Source: Bifidobacterium sp. WK041_4_12
GTDB lineage: Bacteria > Actinomycetota > Actinomycetes > Actinomycetales > Bifidobacteriaceae
Assembly: GCF_041080795.1 (NCBI RefSeq)
Contig: NZ_CP129674.1
Location: 62,001 to 126,000, forward strand
Length of the DNA stretch: 64,000 nt
Direction of reading: 5' to 3'
How positions within the stretch are numbered: the first letter of the stretch is position 1; each line of letters begins with the position of its first letter. The notes under the pieces were generated by a model, which saw nothing but the letters and a program-made list of their open reading frames with translations, was not told where the DNA came from and searched no databases. Below are positions 24,864 to 32,939 of the stretch, one piece after another. The position numbers and the translations under genes are program-made.

Positions 24864-26168
24864 ATGCCGATGAGTGGACGCATGTTCGTGCTGGCCGACG
24901 CGGATAGCTTCTACGCGTCATGCGAGAGGGTGTTCCACCCCGAACTCGCACGCCGGCCGCTCGTGGTGCTCTCCAACAATGACGGGTGCGTGGTCTCGCG
25001 CAGCCGCGAGGCGAAGCTGCTCGGCATCAGCAACGGCCTGCCCTGGTTCAAGATCAGAGGCCAGGCAGAGCATGATGGCGTGATCGCCAGGAGCAGCAAC
25101 TACGAACTGTATGCGAGCCTGTCCAGGCGCATGATGCGGCTCATGGCCGCGACCCTTCCCGGCCAGGAGATCTACTCGATAGACGAATGCTTCCTGCGCG
25201 GCTTCCAGGATCCGCAGCGCACCAGGATGGCCTGCACAAGAATGCGGGAAACGGTGCTGCAAGGCATCGGCATCCCGCTCACCATCGCCACCGCCCCAAC
25301 CAGGACGCTGGCGAAGATCGTCAGCCACTACATCAAGCACCAGGGCGGCGGCATAGGCGACTGGGATCTGCTTAGATCCCAGGAGCCGGACGTGCTCGAC
25401 CGGATCGACGTGTCGGAAGTGTGGGGCGTCGGCCGACGCCTCACCAGAAAGCTTCAAGGCATGAGCATCACCACGGCCGGCGACCTCGCACGCGCGGATC
25501 CGTCCAGGATCCGCCACCTGTTCTCCGTGCTCCTGGAACGCACGGTATTGGAACTGCAAGGCATACCCTCCATCGAACTGGACGACTTCGACGCCATCGA
25601 CGGAACCAGGAAACAGCAGCTCATGTGCAGCAGAATGTTCGGCCAGCCCATAACCGGCCTGCCCGACCTGTCGGCCGCAGTCGGCACCTACGCGCAGCAG
25701 GCATCCATCCGGCTACGCAAGCAAGGATCACTGGCAGGCATGGTCACCGTGTTCATCGCCACCAGCCCCTTCAACCAGGACTACCAGTCCAGAAGCGGCA
25801 GCATCATCCTCACCGACCCGGCAGACGACCCACTCACCATCGCCAGGGCAGCCGTGGGCACGCTCCCCCGCATGATCGACCCACACGCCCGATACGTGCG
25901 GGCCGGCGTCATGCTCGGAGCACTCACCGACGCCGCGTCATACACGACCTTCGACGGGATGGACGCCAAGCGAGACAATGGCCTGGGCACGATCCTCGAC
26001 CAGGCCAACCGGAAATTCGGGCTGCAAAGCGTCGGCATCGGCTGGGCCGGCATGAAAGGCAAGGGCAGGGCACGCCAGGAAACCGGCGCCACATGGAACA
26101 TGAAACGGCAGCACCTCAGCAACCGAAGCACCACACGATGGGACGAACTCTGTATTGTAAAGGCATGA
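24864..26168 (+). CDS. UmuC-like Y-family DNA polymerase
   Basis: A 434-residue polymerase of the UmuC/DinB superfamily. The palm carboxylates are in LADADSFYASCERVF near residue 10 and SIDECF near 110; HhH and little-finger regions follow (WGVGRRLTRKLQGMSI, SRMFGQPIT, RKQGSLAGMVTVFI). Such polymerases copy damaged DNA and are common on conjugative elements, where they may protect single-stranded DNA entering a recipient. ATG 24864 overlaps the TGA of a possible 7-codon leader (24841-24864); ATG 24870 is also possible. No UmuD or ImuA partner is present. The 3' end overlaps the next gene by four bases. Confidence 0.88.
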   Translation: MPMSGRMFVLADADSFYASCERVFHPELARRPLVVLSNNDGCVVSRSREAKLLGISNGLPWFKIRGQAEHDGVIARSSNYELYASLSRRMMRLMAATLPGQEIYSIDECFLRGFQDPQRTRMACTRMRETVLQGIGIPLTIATAPTRTLAKIVSHYIKHQGGGIGDWDLLRSQEPDVLDRIDVSEVWGVGRRLTRKLQGMSITTAGDLARADPSRIRHLFSVLLERTVLELQGIPSIELDDFDAIDGTRKQQLMCSRMFGQPITGLPDLSAAVGTYAQQASIRLRKQGSLAGMVTVFIATSPFNQDYQSRSGSIILTDPADDPLTIARAAVGTLPRMIDPHARYVRAGVMLGALTDAASYTTFDGMDAKRDNGLGTILDQANRKFGLQSVGIGWAGMKGKGRARQETGATWNMKRQHLSNRSTTRWDELCIVKA

Positions 26169-27583
26169 ACGAAACAAGTAACTCCGACACTGGCATAACA
26201 GATCAACAACACAAGCGGAGGCAGGACTCCTTGCTGAAACATATCCGAGCAAAGTTGCATGCCTGGGCACCCGGCATGGCGAAGTTCGCGAGGAATTTAG
26301 CCTTGCTGTTTCTCTGGATGCTCTGCCTTGTTTCTCTGGCTTTCTGCATTTACAGGTTCTTTGCGGCCTCTTCCCTGGAGAAATGGGATGTGCTGGCAGT
26401 AATCAGCATATTAACTTCCATACTGATCATGTCTGAGGTTGGCTACTTCAGGCAGAAAAACAAAGGTTTTCGATTCATGATGGAGGATCGTCACCCAGTG
26501 CTTACCCATCCTGGACAATGGAAATTGCTACCAAGCATTCTTGTTATCAGCGCAGTCAGTCTTTTTCTGCTTGTCGCTTCATGGCATGCTTGGGCATGGG
26601 CAGACCTTAGGAACGGCAGTGCAAGGGCCACAGCAAGCCTTGCTGTTGTGGGTGGTCTTGGACTCATGGTCTCTCTGGTTGTCGCCTATAGAAAGCAATC
26701 ATTAAATGAGCGTGTGGAAGGCCTGAAAGAATTCACCGACTCAGTTGTCTTATTAGACGGTAAGTCAACTCTCTCAATAAGAACAGGTGTATATTCCCTG
26801 ATTCGAGTTGGCACTTCTCATCCTCATTTACGTCAGCAGGTCATAGATACTTTGACGGAATATTTGAGAAGGGATAAAGCCGCAGACGCGAGTGTCGAAT
26901 CTCTGATCATCGCGCAGATTCGCAATGTCTTATCGACGAATAATTCAGTTCGTTGGAGAAACATTAAGCTAGATTTACATGGCATTGTTTTCCGGGAGAA
27001 CTGCAATTTCTCAAATTGCATTATCAATAAAGCAGACTTCAAAAATTCTGTCTTCCTCGCCGGACAAATGTTTATTCATACGCAGTTTATGATGTCAACC
27101 TCTTTTTCTGGAACGCATTTTAGGCAGGAGGCGCAATTCCAGCTCTCGGAGTTCCATGGTCGTACAGATTTCGATGGTGCAGTTTTCGATGGTCGCGTTC
27201 GTTTCAATCACACGAGATTCATGGTTGGCGAGGGTGAGGAGTCAAACATTGTCTATACTCAAAATCAAAGTTCACCAAGTTTAATGCCGCTGCAGCCAGG
27301 TGTAAATTTCTGCGGCACGAAATTTAAGTCAAGCTTGTTCTTCAATAACGCCGAATTCAACAACAATGTTTACTTTGGATCGCAGGTTTACAAAACTCTG
27401 GGAGTAGCCCAGTTTGAACAGGACATTCTCTTTGATGAGACAGAATTCAATCAAGGGGCATTCTTTGGCAAGTCAGCGTTTAAGGGTGGGGTCTCATTCA
27501 AGGACGTGGTCTTTCATGATCCGAAGAATAAAAAAGAACTTAACCACGCCTTGCAAGGCTCCGGCAAAGCGCAGTTAAGTTAA
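26165..27583 (+). CDS. Membrane pentapeptide-repeat protein
   Basis: A 472-residue protein whose ATG overlaps the polymerase stop (ATGA). Four membrane helices lie in the first 180 residues (for example LALLFLWMLCLVSLAFCIY and SILVISAVSLFLLVASWHAW). A linker near 190-270 precedes a right-handed beta-helix domain of degenerate A(D/N)F-type pentapeptides from about 270 to 450 (NFSNCIINKADFKNSVFLAG, ILFDETEFNQGAFFG). The DNA is more A+T-rich than the polymerase gene, so this is a recent addition. Function is unknown; membrane pentapeptide proteins of this layout turn up in defence-rich regions. Confidence 0.75.
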   Translation: MNETSNSDTGITDQQHKRRQDSLLKHIRAKLHAWAPGMAKFARNLALLFLWMLCLVSLAFCIYRFFAASSLEKWDVLAVISILTSILIMSEVGYFRQKNKGFRFMMEDRHPVLTHPGQWKLLPSILVISAVSLFLLVASWHAWAWADLRNGSARATASLAVVGGLGLMVSLVVAYRKQSLNERVEGLKEFTDSVVLLDGKSTLSIRTGVYSLIRVGTSHPHLRQQVIDTLTEYLRRDKAADASVESLIIAQIRNVLSTNNSVRWRNIKLDLHGIVFRENCNFSNCIINKADFKNSVFLAGQMFIHTQFMMSTSFSGTHFRQEAQFQLSEFHGRTDFDGAVFDGRVRFNHTRFMVGEGEESNIVYTQNQSSPSLMPLQPGVNFCGTKFKSSLFFNNAEFNNNVYFGSQVYKTLGVAQFEQDILFDETEFNQGAFFGKSAFKGGVSFKDVVFHDPKNKKELNHALQGSGKAQLS

Positions 27584-27703
27584 GTTGTTTAGACTTTGGA
27601 TCCTCACCATATCCATGTTAATTTATGCTGCGGTTTACAGCTATTAGTTACATTGCCTGAACCCGGATTATTCCATGGAACCTACAGAATTTCATACGTT
27701 GGA

Positions 27704-28252
27704 TCATTGTTTCAGACAGCCGTAGATGGTCTGCCGGCTGACGTGGTACTGGTTGGCGATCTCCTGCACGGTGAGCGTCCCGCTCTGGTAGAGTTCGCGG
27801 ATCCGCTCACGCTGCTTCCCGGAAAGCTTGGATGGCCTGCCACCCAGGTGTCCCCTGGCTCTGGCGGCCTGGAGTCCCGCGTTGGTGCGTTCACGTATCA
27901 GGTCGCGTTCGAACTGCGCCATCGCGGCGAACACGTTGAAGACCAGGACACCTCCGGGTGTGGTGGTGTCCATGCTCTCCGTAAGGCTTTTGAACCCCAC
28001 GCCCCTGGACTGCAACAGGCTCATGAGATCGACGAGGTTCTGCACGCTACGGCCAAGCCGGTCGAGCTTCCACACGACGAGCGTATCCCCGTCGCGGATC
28101 ACATCAAGCAGGTGATCCAGTTCGGGCCGGTGCGCCTTCGCACCCGACGCATGATCCGTGAACAGCCGTTCGCATCCGACCCTGGTGAGCGCACCGGTCT
28201 GCAATGCCTCGTTCTGATCCAAGGTGCTCACCCTGGCATACCCAATGATCAT
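27704..28252 (-). CDS. Serine recombinase (resolvase/invertase family)
   Basis: 182 residues from ATG 28252. The catalytic Ser is in IGYARVSTLDQN (residue 10), with LDRLGRS near 67, FERDLIRERT near 118 and a C-terminal HTH (TVQEIANQYHVSRQTIYGCL). This is a full-length small serine recombinase of the Hin/Tn3-resolvase group, which inverts or resolves DNA at short crossover sites. It lies 13 bases after the toxin gene on the same strand. The frame to 28345 is open but lacks homology. Confidence 0.9.
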   Translation of the reverse strand: MIIGYARVSTLDQNEALQTGALTRVGCERLFTDHASGAKAHRPELDHLLDVIRDGDTLVVWKLDRLGRSVQNLVDLMSLLQSRGVGFKSLTESMDTTTPGGVLVFNVFAAMAQFERDLIRERTNAGLQAARARGHLGGRPSKLSGKQRERIRELYQSGTLTVQEIANQYHVSRQTIYGCLKQ

Positions 28253-28265
28253 GACCGGTCCGTCC

Positions 28266-28538
28266 CTACAGCAGTCCATCGTGCGTGCCGGTGCGCGCAA
28301 GAATGACTCGCTCGCCCTCGACCCGGTACACCAGCAGCCAGTCACCCTGGATATGCAACTCTCTGAATCCGCGCATATTGCCCTTCAACTGGTGATCCTT
28401 GTACCGGCCGTCCAGCAGCATGCGGTCGTTGCGTCTCAGCACCGCCTGCGCTTCGACCAGCAATCCCATGTCGTAGTGCTTCTGTTTCAATCGCTTGACA
28501 TCACGCAGGAATGCCGGGTTGACGCTGATCTCACGCAT
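28266..28538 (-). CDS. yafQ: YafQ-family mRNA interferase toxin
   Basis: A 90-residue RelE-superfamily protein: an N-terminal VNPAFLRDVKRLKQKHYDM helix pair, then LDGRYKDHQLKGNMRGFRELHIQGDWLL, with the YafQ-type H-x-L and D-W-L-L-V-Y pattern. YafQ cleaves ribosome-bound mRNA. It overlaps the DinJ-like antitoxin gene by eight bases, the normal arrangement. The module may stabilise the conjugative element. Confidence 0.88.
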   Translation of the reverse strand: MREISVNPAFLRDVKRLKQKHYDMGLLVEAQAVLRRNDRMLLDGRYKDHQLKGNMRGFRELHIQGDWLLVYRVEGERVILARTGTHDGLL

Positions 28539-28785
28539 TGGCGATCATATCCGCGAAGGAGGCGTCATCCCTGACGGGAATGCTCGGCTCGTCCATCGTG
28601 GACAGCACAGCGTTCTCGAACGTCTGCGCGGCCGGCTGGAACGGCAGCCTGCGCTCATTCACGATCTGTTTGAGCATCATGTTCACCGCCGTGGTCAGAT
28701 CAAGTCCCATCCCCTCCAACAGAGCCGTGGCCTGATCCTTCAGTTCCTTGTTGCTGCGCACCTGCACCCGTGTATCCATCTTCAT
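28531..28785 (-). CDS. dinJ: DinJ/RelB-family antitoxin
   Basis: An 84-residue antitoxin with the ribbon-helix-helix start (DTRVQVRSNKELKDQATALL), the conserved GLDLTTAVNMMLKQIV segment and an acidic flexible C-terminus that would wrap the toxin. ATG 28785 is preceded by GGATGG. It comes first in the operon and should autorepress through the upstream repeat. Confidence 0.88.
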   Translation of the reverse strand: MKMDTRVQVRSNKELKDQATALLEGMGLDLTTAVNMMLKQIVNERRLPFQPAAQTFENAVLSTMDEPSIPVRDDASFADMIANA

Positions 28786-28800
28786 GTTCCACCATCCTTA

Positions 28801-28826
28801 ACGTACTTCCATTGTACTTCCAATGG
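28801..28826. promoter_or_regulatory. Probable operator of the dinJ-yafQ operon
   Basis: CCATTG-TACTTC-CAATGG (28809-28826) is a perfect inverted repeat overlapping two direct copies of GTACTTCCA. It lies 16 to 41 bases upstream of dinJ, where RHH antitoxins bind. Confidence 0.6.
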
Positions 28827-29246
28827 ACTCGATTTGCAAATGATGCTCTCGTTCTGTTGAAAAACTCATCACTAGAGAAGTGATTCCATACATTGATTCC
28901 TATACGGGTTTCTATACACATTTCGGCATGAAAAACGGCCCGGATCGGCAGGCCGTGGGATTGTCTAGAAAACGGCCGTTTTGTGGTTGTCTGGGGTCTC
29001 CGGGATTTTCCTGGTGTGTCCGTGAATGTTTTTCCGTATCCCGTTTCATGAGATGTCTTGGTCGATCGGCATCCCTTGACGGGCATGGCTTGCCCCTCGA
29101 ATGCCGCGGTCGAGGGATGGTTCCTGCAACGACAGGATGCGCCATGAAAAGGAAACATGCTGTGAATGTTATTTCGACATGCCCGCTTCATCCATGCTTT
29201 GGAGCGAGAAAGTTGATGTCTGAAGGCATATGGGAAGAACAAGGGC
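28827..29246. other. Gene-free region between the TA module and asnB
   Basis: No supported gene. It contains the perfect palindrome AAAACGGCCGTTTT (28969-28982) and a related AAAAACGGCC at 28931. An open frame (28880-29287) lacks protein-like composition; its last 47 codons, from ATG 29144, have a fair CAGGA site and end in Asn inside asnB. The right border of the conjugative element could lie here. Confidence 0.4.
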
Positions 29247-31142
29247 ATGTGTGGAATAGCAGGATTCGTCAGCGACGCGCCAATTGATGTCAAGAAACGC
29301 GTGCTCAAAGGCATGACAGACATAATTGCACATCGGGGTCCCGACTCGGAAGGCCATCTCGTCGATGCGCATGCGGCTCTCGGATTTAGGCGGCTGAGCA
29401 TCATCGATCTGCGTGGCGGAGATCAGCCGATCTATAATGAGGACCGCACCATGGCCATCACTTTCAATGGCGAGATCTACAACTATGAGCACCTGCGCAA
29501 GCAACTCATCGGACTTGGACACGACTTCACCACGAGGTCCGACACCGAGGTCATTCTCCATGGATATGAGCAGTGGGGATCGGGAGTGCTGGACAAGCTG
29601 CGCGGGATGTTCGCCTTCGTGATATGGAACAGCGTGACCAACGAGCTCTTCGGGGCGCGCGACCAATTCGGCATCAAACCGTTCTACTATGCGACTATGG
29701 GCGATACGTTCATGTACGCCTCCGAAATCAAAAGCATGCTGCGGCATCCCGACTTCGTGAAGGATTTTAACGCCGATGCGCTCAAGCCGTATATGACGTT
29801 CCAGTATTCGGCCCTTGACGAGACCTTCTTCAAGGGCGTGTTCAAGCTCAGAGAGGGGCATTACTTCACGTACAAGAATCACAGGCTTACCATTCGCGAA
29901 TACTGGGATCCTGCCTTTGGCGAGACCAAGCAAGGCCTCGACGGTCTGGTGGAGTCAATTGATGAAACCGTCAAGGATTCCGTCCGGCATCATATGATCG
30001 CTGATGTCGAAGTCGGCTCGTTCCTTTCGAGCGGCGTGGATTCCAGCTATGTCACGGCACTGGCAAGACCCGAGCACACGTATTCAATCGGCTTTGGCGA
30101 GGATACATACAATGAGTCCACGCAAGCCCGGGATCTGGCGAATCTGCTCGACGTCGACAACACCTCCGCGACCGTTCGTGAAGACGAAGCGTTCTCATTC
30201 TTCCCACAGATCCAATGGTACATGGACGAACCCGATTCCAACCCTTCATGCATCCCTCTGTTCTTCCTGGCGAAAATGGCGTCACGCGACCTGCGCGTCG
30301 TCCTGAGCGGAGAGGGGGCGGACGAGCTGTTCGCTGGATATCTTGGCTACGGCGCGCACACCAGATCAAGGCTCATCAAGGACATCACCCGCCTGCTCGC
30401 TCACGCACCGACCCGCACACGGCGCAGGATAGCGCGCTGGTGCAAGGGAAAGACGTTCCATGGCGCATGGCACCTCTACGCAAACCTCGCCCAGGCTGAA
30501 AGCAGCTTCATCGGTCAGGCCCGGGTGTTCAGCGAGGAGGAGTCGCAGAGACTGCTCAAGCCCCGATACCGGAATGCTCCCAGCGTCCGATCAATCGTTT
30601 CGCGGACCTATGACCGGATCAAGGGCAGGCATCTATCGGAAATCAAGAAGAAGCAGTACCTCGATTTCCATCAGTGGATGCCCGGAGACATTCTACTCAA
30701 GGCCGACAAGCTCACCATGGCCCACTCACTCGAGCTCCGTGTGCCACTGCTTGACATGGAACTCATGAAAATCGCGGAAAAGGTACCGACCAGGTACCTC
30801 ATCAACGACGAGAACACGAAATACGCCTTCCGCCGCGCTGCGGCACGCCACATACCCAGACAATGGTATGACCGCGAGAAACTGGGCTTCCCCGTGCCCA
30901 TCAAGAAATGGCTGCGCGAAGAACGCTGCTATCTTCAGGTGCGTTCCACGTTCAGACAGGAATTCGCATCCCGGTTTTTCGATCAGCGAGCATTGCTCGC
31001 CATGCTTGACGACAACTACGCATGCCGTGTCGATGACAGGCGGAAAATCTGGACCATATACACCTTCCTTGTATGGTATGACATCTATTTCATCCATGAC
31101 GGACTCAAACCAGCACCACAGGAAATTAAAAAACCCGCTTGA
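29247..31142 (+). CDS. asnB: Asparagine synthetase (glutamine-hydrolysing)
   Basis: A 631-residue class II enzyme making asparagine from aspartate, glutamine and ATP. MCGIAGF gives the N-terminal nucleophile Cys2; the glutaminase domain shows RRLSIIDL, FNGEIYNY and RSDTEVILHGYEQWG. The synthetase PP-loop is FLSSGVDSSYV near residue 261, with VLSGEGADELFAGYLGY near 352. Length is that of the AsnB/AsnO group. The start follows AAGGG. No operon partner upstream; the MFS and MccB-like genes follow 526 bases later on the same strand. It could be housekeeping or supply Asn to that neighbouring locus. Confidence 0.92.
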   Translation: MCGIAGFVSDAPIDVKKRVLKGMTDIIAHRGPDSEGHLVDAHAALGFRRLSIIDLRGGDQPIYNEDRTMAITFNGEIYNYEHLRKQLIGLGHDFTTRSDTEVILHGYEQWGSGVLDKLRGMFAFVIWNSVTNELFGARDQFGIKPFYYATMGDTFMYASEIKSMLRHPDFVKDFNADALKPYMTFQYSALDETFFKGVFKLREGHYFTYKNHRLTIREYWDPAFGETKQGLDGLVESIDETVKDSVRHHMIADVEVGSFLSSGVDSSYVTALARPEHTYSIGFGEDTYNESTQARDLANLLDVDNTSATVREDEAFSFFPQIQWYMDEPDSNPSCIPLFFLAKMASRDLRVVLSGEGADELFAGYLGYGAHTRSRLIKDITRLLAHAPTRTRRRIARWCKGKTFHGAWHLYANLAQAESSFIGQARVFSEEESQRLLKPRYRNAPSVRSIVSRTYDRIKGRHLSEIKKKQYLDFHQWMPGDILLKADKLTMAHSLELRVPLLDMELMKIAEKVPTRYLINDENTKYAFRRAAARHIPRQWYDREKLGFPVPIKKWLREERCYLQVRSTFRQEFASRFFDQRALLAMLDDNYACRVDDRRKIWTIYTFLVWYDIYFIHDGLKPAPQEIKKPA

Positions 31143-31360
31143 TCCCGCGACAGGAATCCACGACCGCAGCCGCACACGTGCCCGCACACCACAGCGGAGA
31201 TGCCGGACGCATAAACCCGGCAACGACGTATGACAGCCCCGCCTCGGCACTCACCCGCTACAAGCCAACGTACCCTCACCAACACACCGGCGAAGAATAA
31301 AACCCACACTTTCGTCGCTATAAATCCCGTCTTAATGCTCACCATTCACAAAACATCCGT

Positions 31361-31537
31361 TTACTCCACACGCTTCATGACGGTCCGCGACCTTTGATTT
31401 CCATCCAATTTTGCTTTGCCGATGCACAGGGCACCCTTAAAGCGTTCTTCATCCAAAGTGACATCCAGTAAAACAGCACCCGTTAAATTCGCACCTGAAA
31501 AGTCAGAGCCTTGAAAATTAGTTAGTATTTTATACAT
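31361..31537 (-). pseudogene. Pentapeptide-repeat fragment
   Basis: A 58-codon frame with NFQGSDFSGANLTGAVLLDV followed by RFKGALCIGKAKLDGN, a short run of pentapeptide repeats. Full pentapeptide proteins are much longer, so this is likely a remnant. It sits between asnB and the MFS gene on the opposite strand. Confidence 0.45.
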
Positions 31538-31667
31538 TATGCTTTCGCCTGGGATCGACCGTTCTTGCAATGCGTATCTGTTACTCCACGCGGAGTGACT
31601 ACCATTACCTATAGTTTGGATGATGAAGAAGCTGTGCCGTGGCCTCCGCTGATGGGATGGTGAGATT

Positions 31668-32897
31668 ATGCGTGATTCATTGTGGAATCTACGTGATTAT
31701 CGACTATGGTTCACTGCCGACACGTCAGACGTGATCGCCATGACGTTCCGCTCCTTCGCCATTCCACTCATTGCGATTGCCCTTACAAACTCGGAATCCG
31801 TTTCGGGGATTCTGGTAAGCGTCGAAGCGGTCCTGGTACTTGTCCTTTCTCCCATAGGAGGCGCATTTATCGATCGTCACAGCCGTCGGAAAATCATGAT
31901 TCTGCTCGGGATGCTGGGGATGCTGTTTGCGGGAATTGCTTCGCTGCTCATGCTGGCGAACCGTTTTACCCTCATCATTCTCACCGTGCTGATGGTGTTC
32001 TTCGGACTGCTGCAGGGGTTGCTGGGAGGCTCGAATGATGCGATTCTCAAGTCGCTCATACCTACGGAATCTTTTGCCCGCGCGCAGGCAGTGCGCGAGG
32101 GAAGGGAGTCCTTCGTCGGCATGGCTGGCGATGCAGTGAGCGGTCTGTTGTATCGCGTTGCTGCATACATGCCGTTCATGGCTTCTGGAATTCTCTACGG
32201 CGTTGAAATGGTCACTGCGATATTCCTTCCCGACGATACGGCAAGGCTGACCGCCAGGGAAAGACGGCCGTCTTTCCTCCAGCATTTCATCGAAGGGTGG
32301 AGATGGGCCATCACCAAAAAGAAATTCATGCAGATCACCCTCGTGGGGTCCCTGGTCAACATAGCGCTGACTGCACTCACCGTAGGAGCTCCCATCATGC
32401 TGGCAGCCCGCAGAACGGACCCCGTGCTGATTGGCCTGCTGGGAACGGGCTCGGGCATTGCCGGGTTCCTGGGATCATTGATCGCGGCCAAGATCCTGCA
32501 GCGGATCGCGACCGGTCGTCTGCTGACATTCACCTTCTCCTTCATCGGGCTGTGCTTCGTCCCCATGATGTTCAGCGACGGATACGTGGTTATTCTGTGC
32601 TGCACGACAGCCGTCGGGCTGCTGCTGCCATCATTGAATTCCGGACTGGTGGGATTCGTGTTCGGCAAGGTGCCTGAAGACATGCAAGGCAGGGCCTCGT
32701 CGGTCTTCGAAACACTGCTGGGAGCCTTCAGCGCAGTCACACCAGCAGCTACGGGATTCATTCTCAAGATAAATCATGGGTTCATGCTGCTCTCAGCCTG
32801 CGCCTTCCTGCTGGTGCTGACAGCCACCTGCATCACCTGCTTCGCCTCCATCCGAAACATACCCACACCCAACCTTTGGAACTCCACCGATTTATAA
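31668..32897 (+). CDS. MFS efflux transporter
   Basis: A 409-residue, 12-helix major facilitator. The motif A region reads GGAFIDRHSRRKIMILLGML near residue 65, with DAILKSLIPTESFARAQAVR near 122 typical of the enterobactin-exporter/macrolide-efflux (MFS_3) group. It lies 42 bases before the MccB-like gene, in the position of the exporter MccC in microcin C-type loci. No clear ribosome site other than GGGATGG. Export of a peptide-adenylate product is inferred from context only. Confidence 0.85.
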   Translation: MRDSLWNLRDYRLWFTADTSDVIAMTFRSFAIPLIAIALTNSESVSGILVSVEAVLVLVLSPIGGAFIDRHSRRKIMILLGMLGMLFAGIASLLMLANRFTLIILTVLMVFFGLLQGLLGGSNDAILKSLIPTESFARAQAVREGRESFVGMAGDAVSGLLYRVAAYMPFMASGILYGVEMVTAIFLPDDTARLTARERRPSFLQHFIEGWRWAITKKKFMQITLVGSLVNIALTALTVGAPIMLAARRTDPVLIGLLGTGSGIAGFLGSLIAAKILQRIATGRLLTFTFSFIGLCFVPMMFSDGYVVILCCTTAVGLLLPSLNSGLVGFVFGKVPEDMQGRASSVFETLLGAFSAVTPAATGFILKINHGFMLLSACAFLLVLTATCITCFASIRNIPTPNLWNSTDL

Positions 32898-32939
32898 GCA
32901 AAAGTCGTTGGCTGCGCGCTGAAAACTACCAGTTCAGAC

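Noticed and set aside
25421..26164. Long upstream extension of the pentapeptide protein frame
   Set aside because: It runs through the polymerase gene in another frame with Arg, His, Pro-rich shadow composition; the ATG at 26165 with ATGA overlap is the natural start.
28880..29287. 135-codon frame between dinJ and asnB
   Set aside because: Composition is rich in Cys, Arg and Gly without pattern, no upstream ribosome site, and it overlaps the secure asnB start. Only the last 47 codons are mentioned, as a weak candidate.
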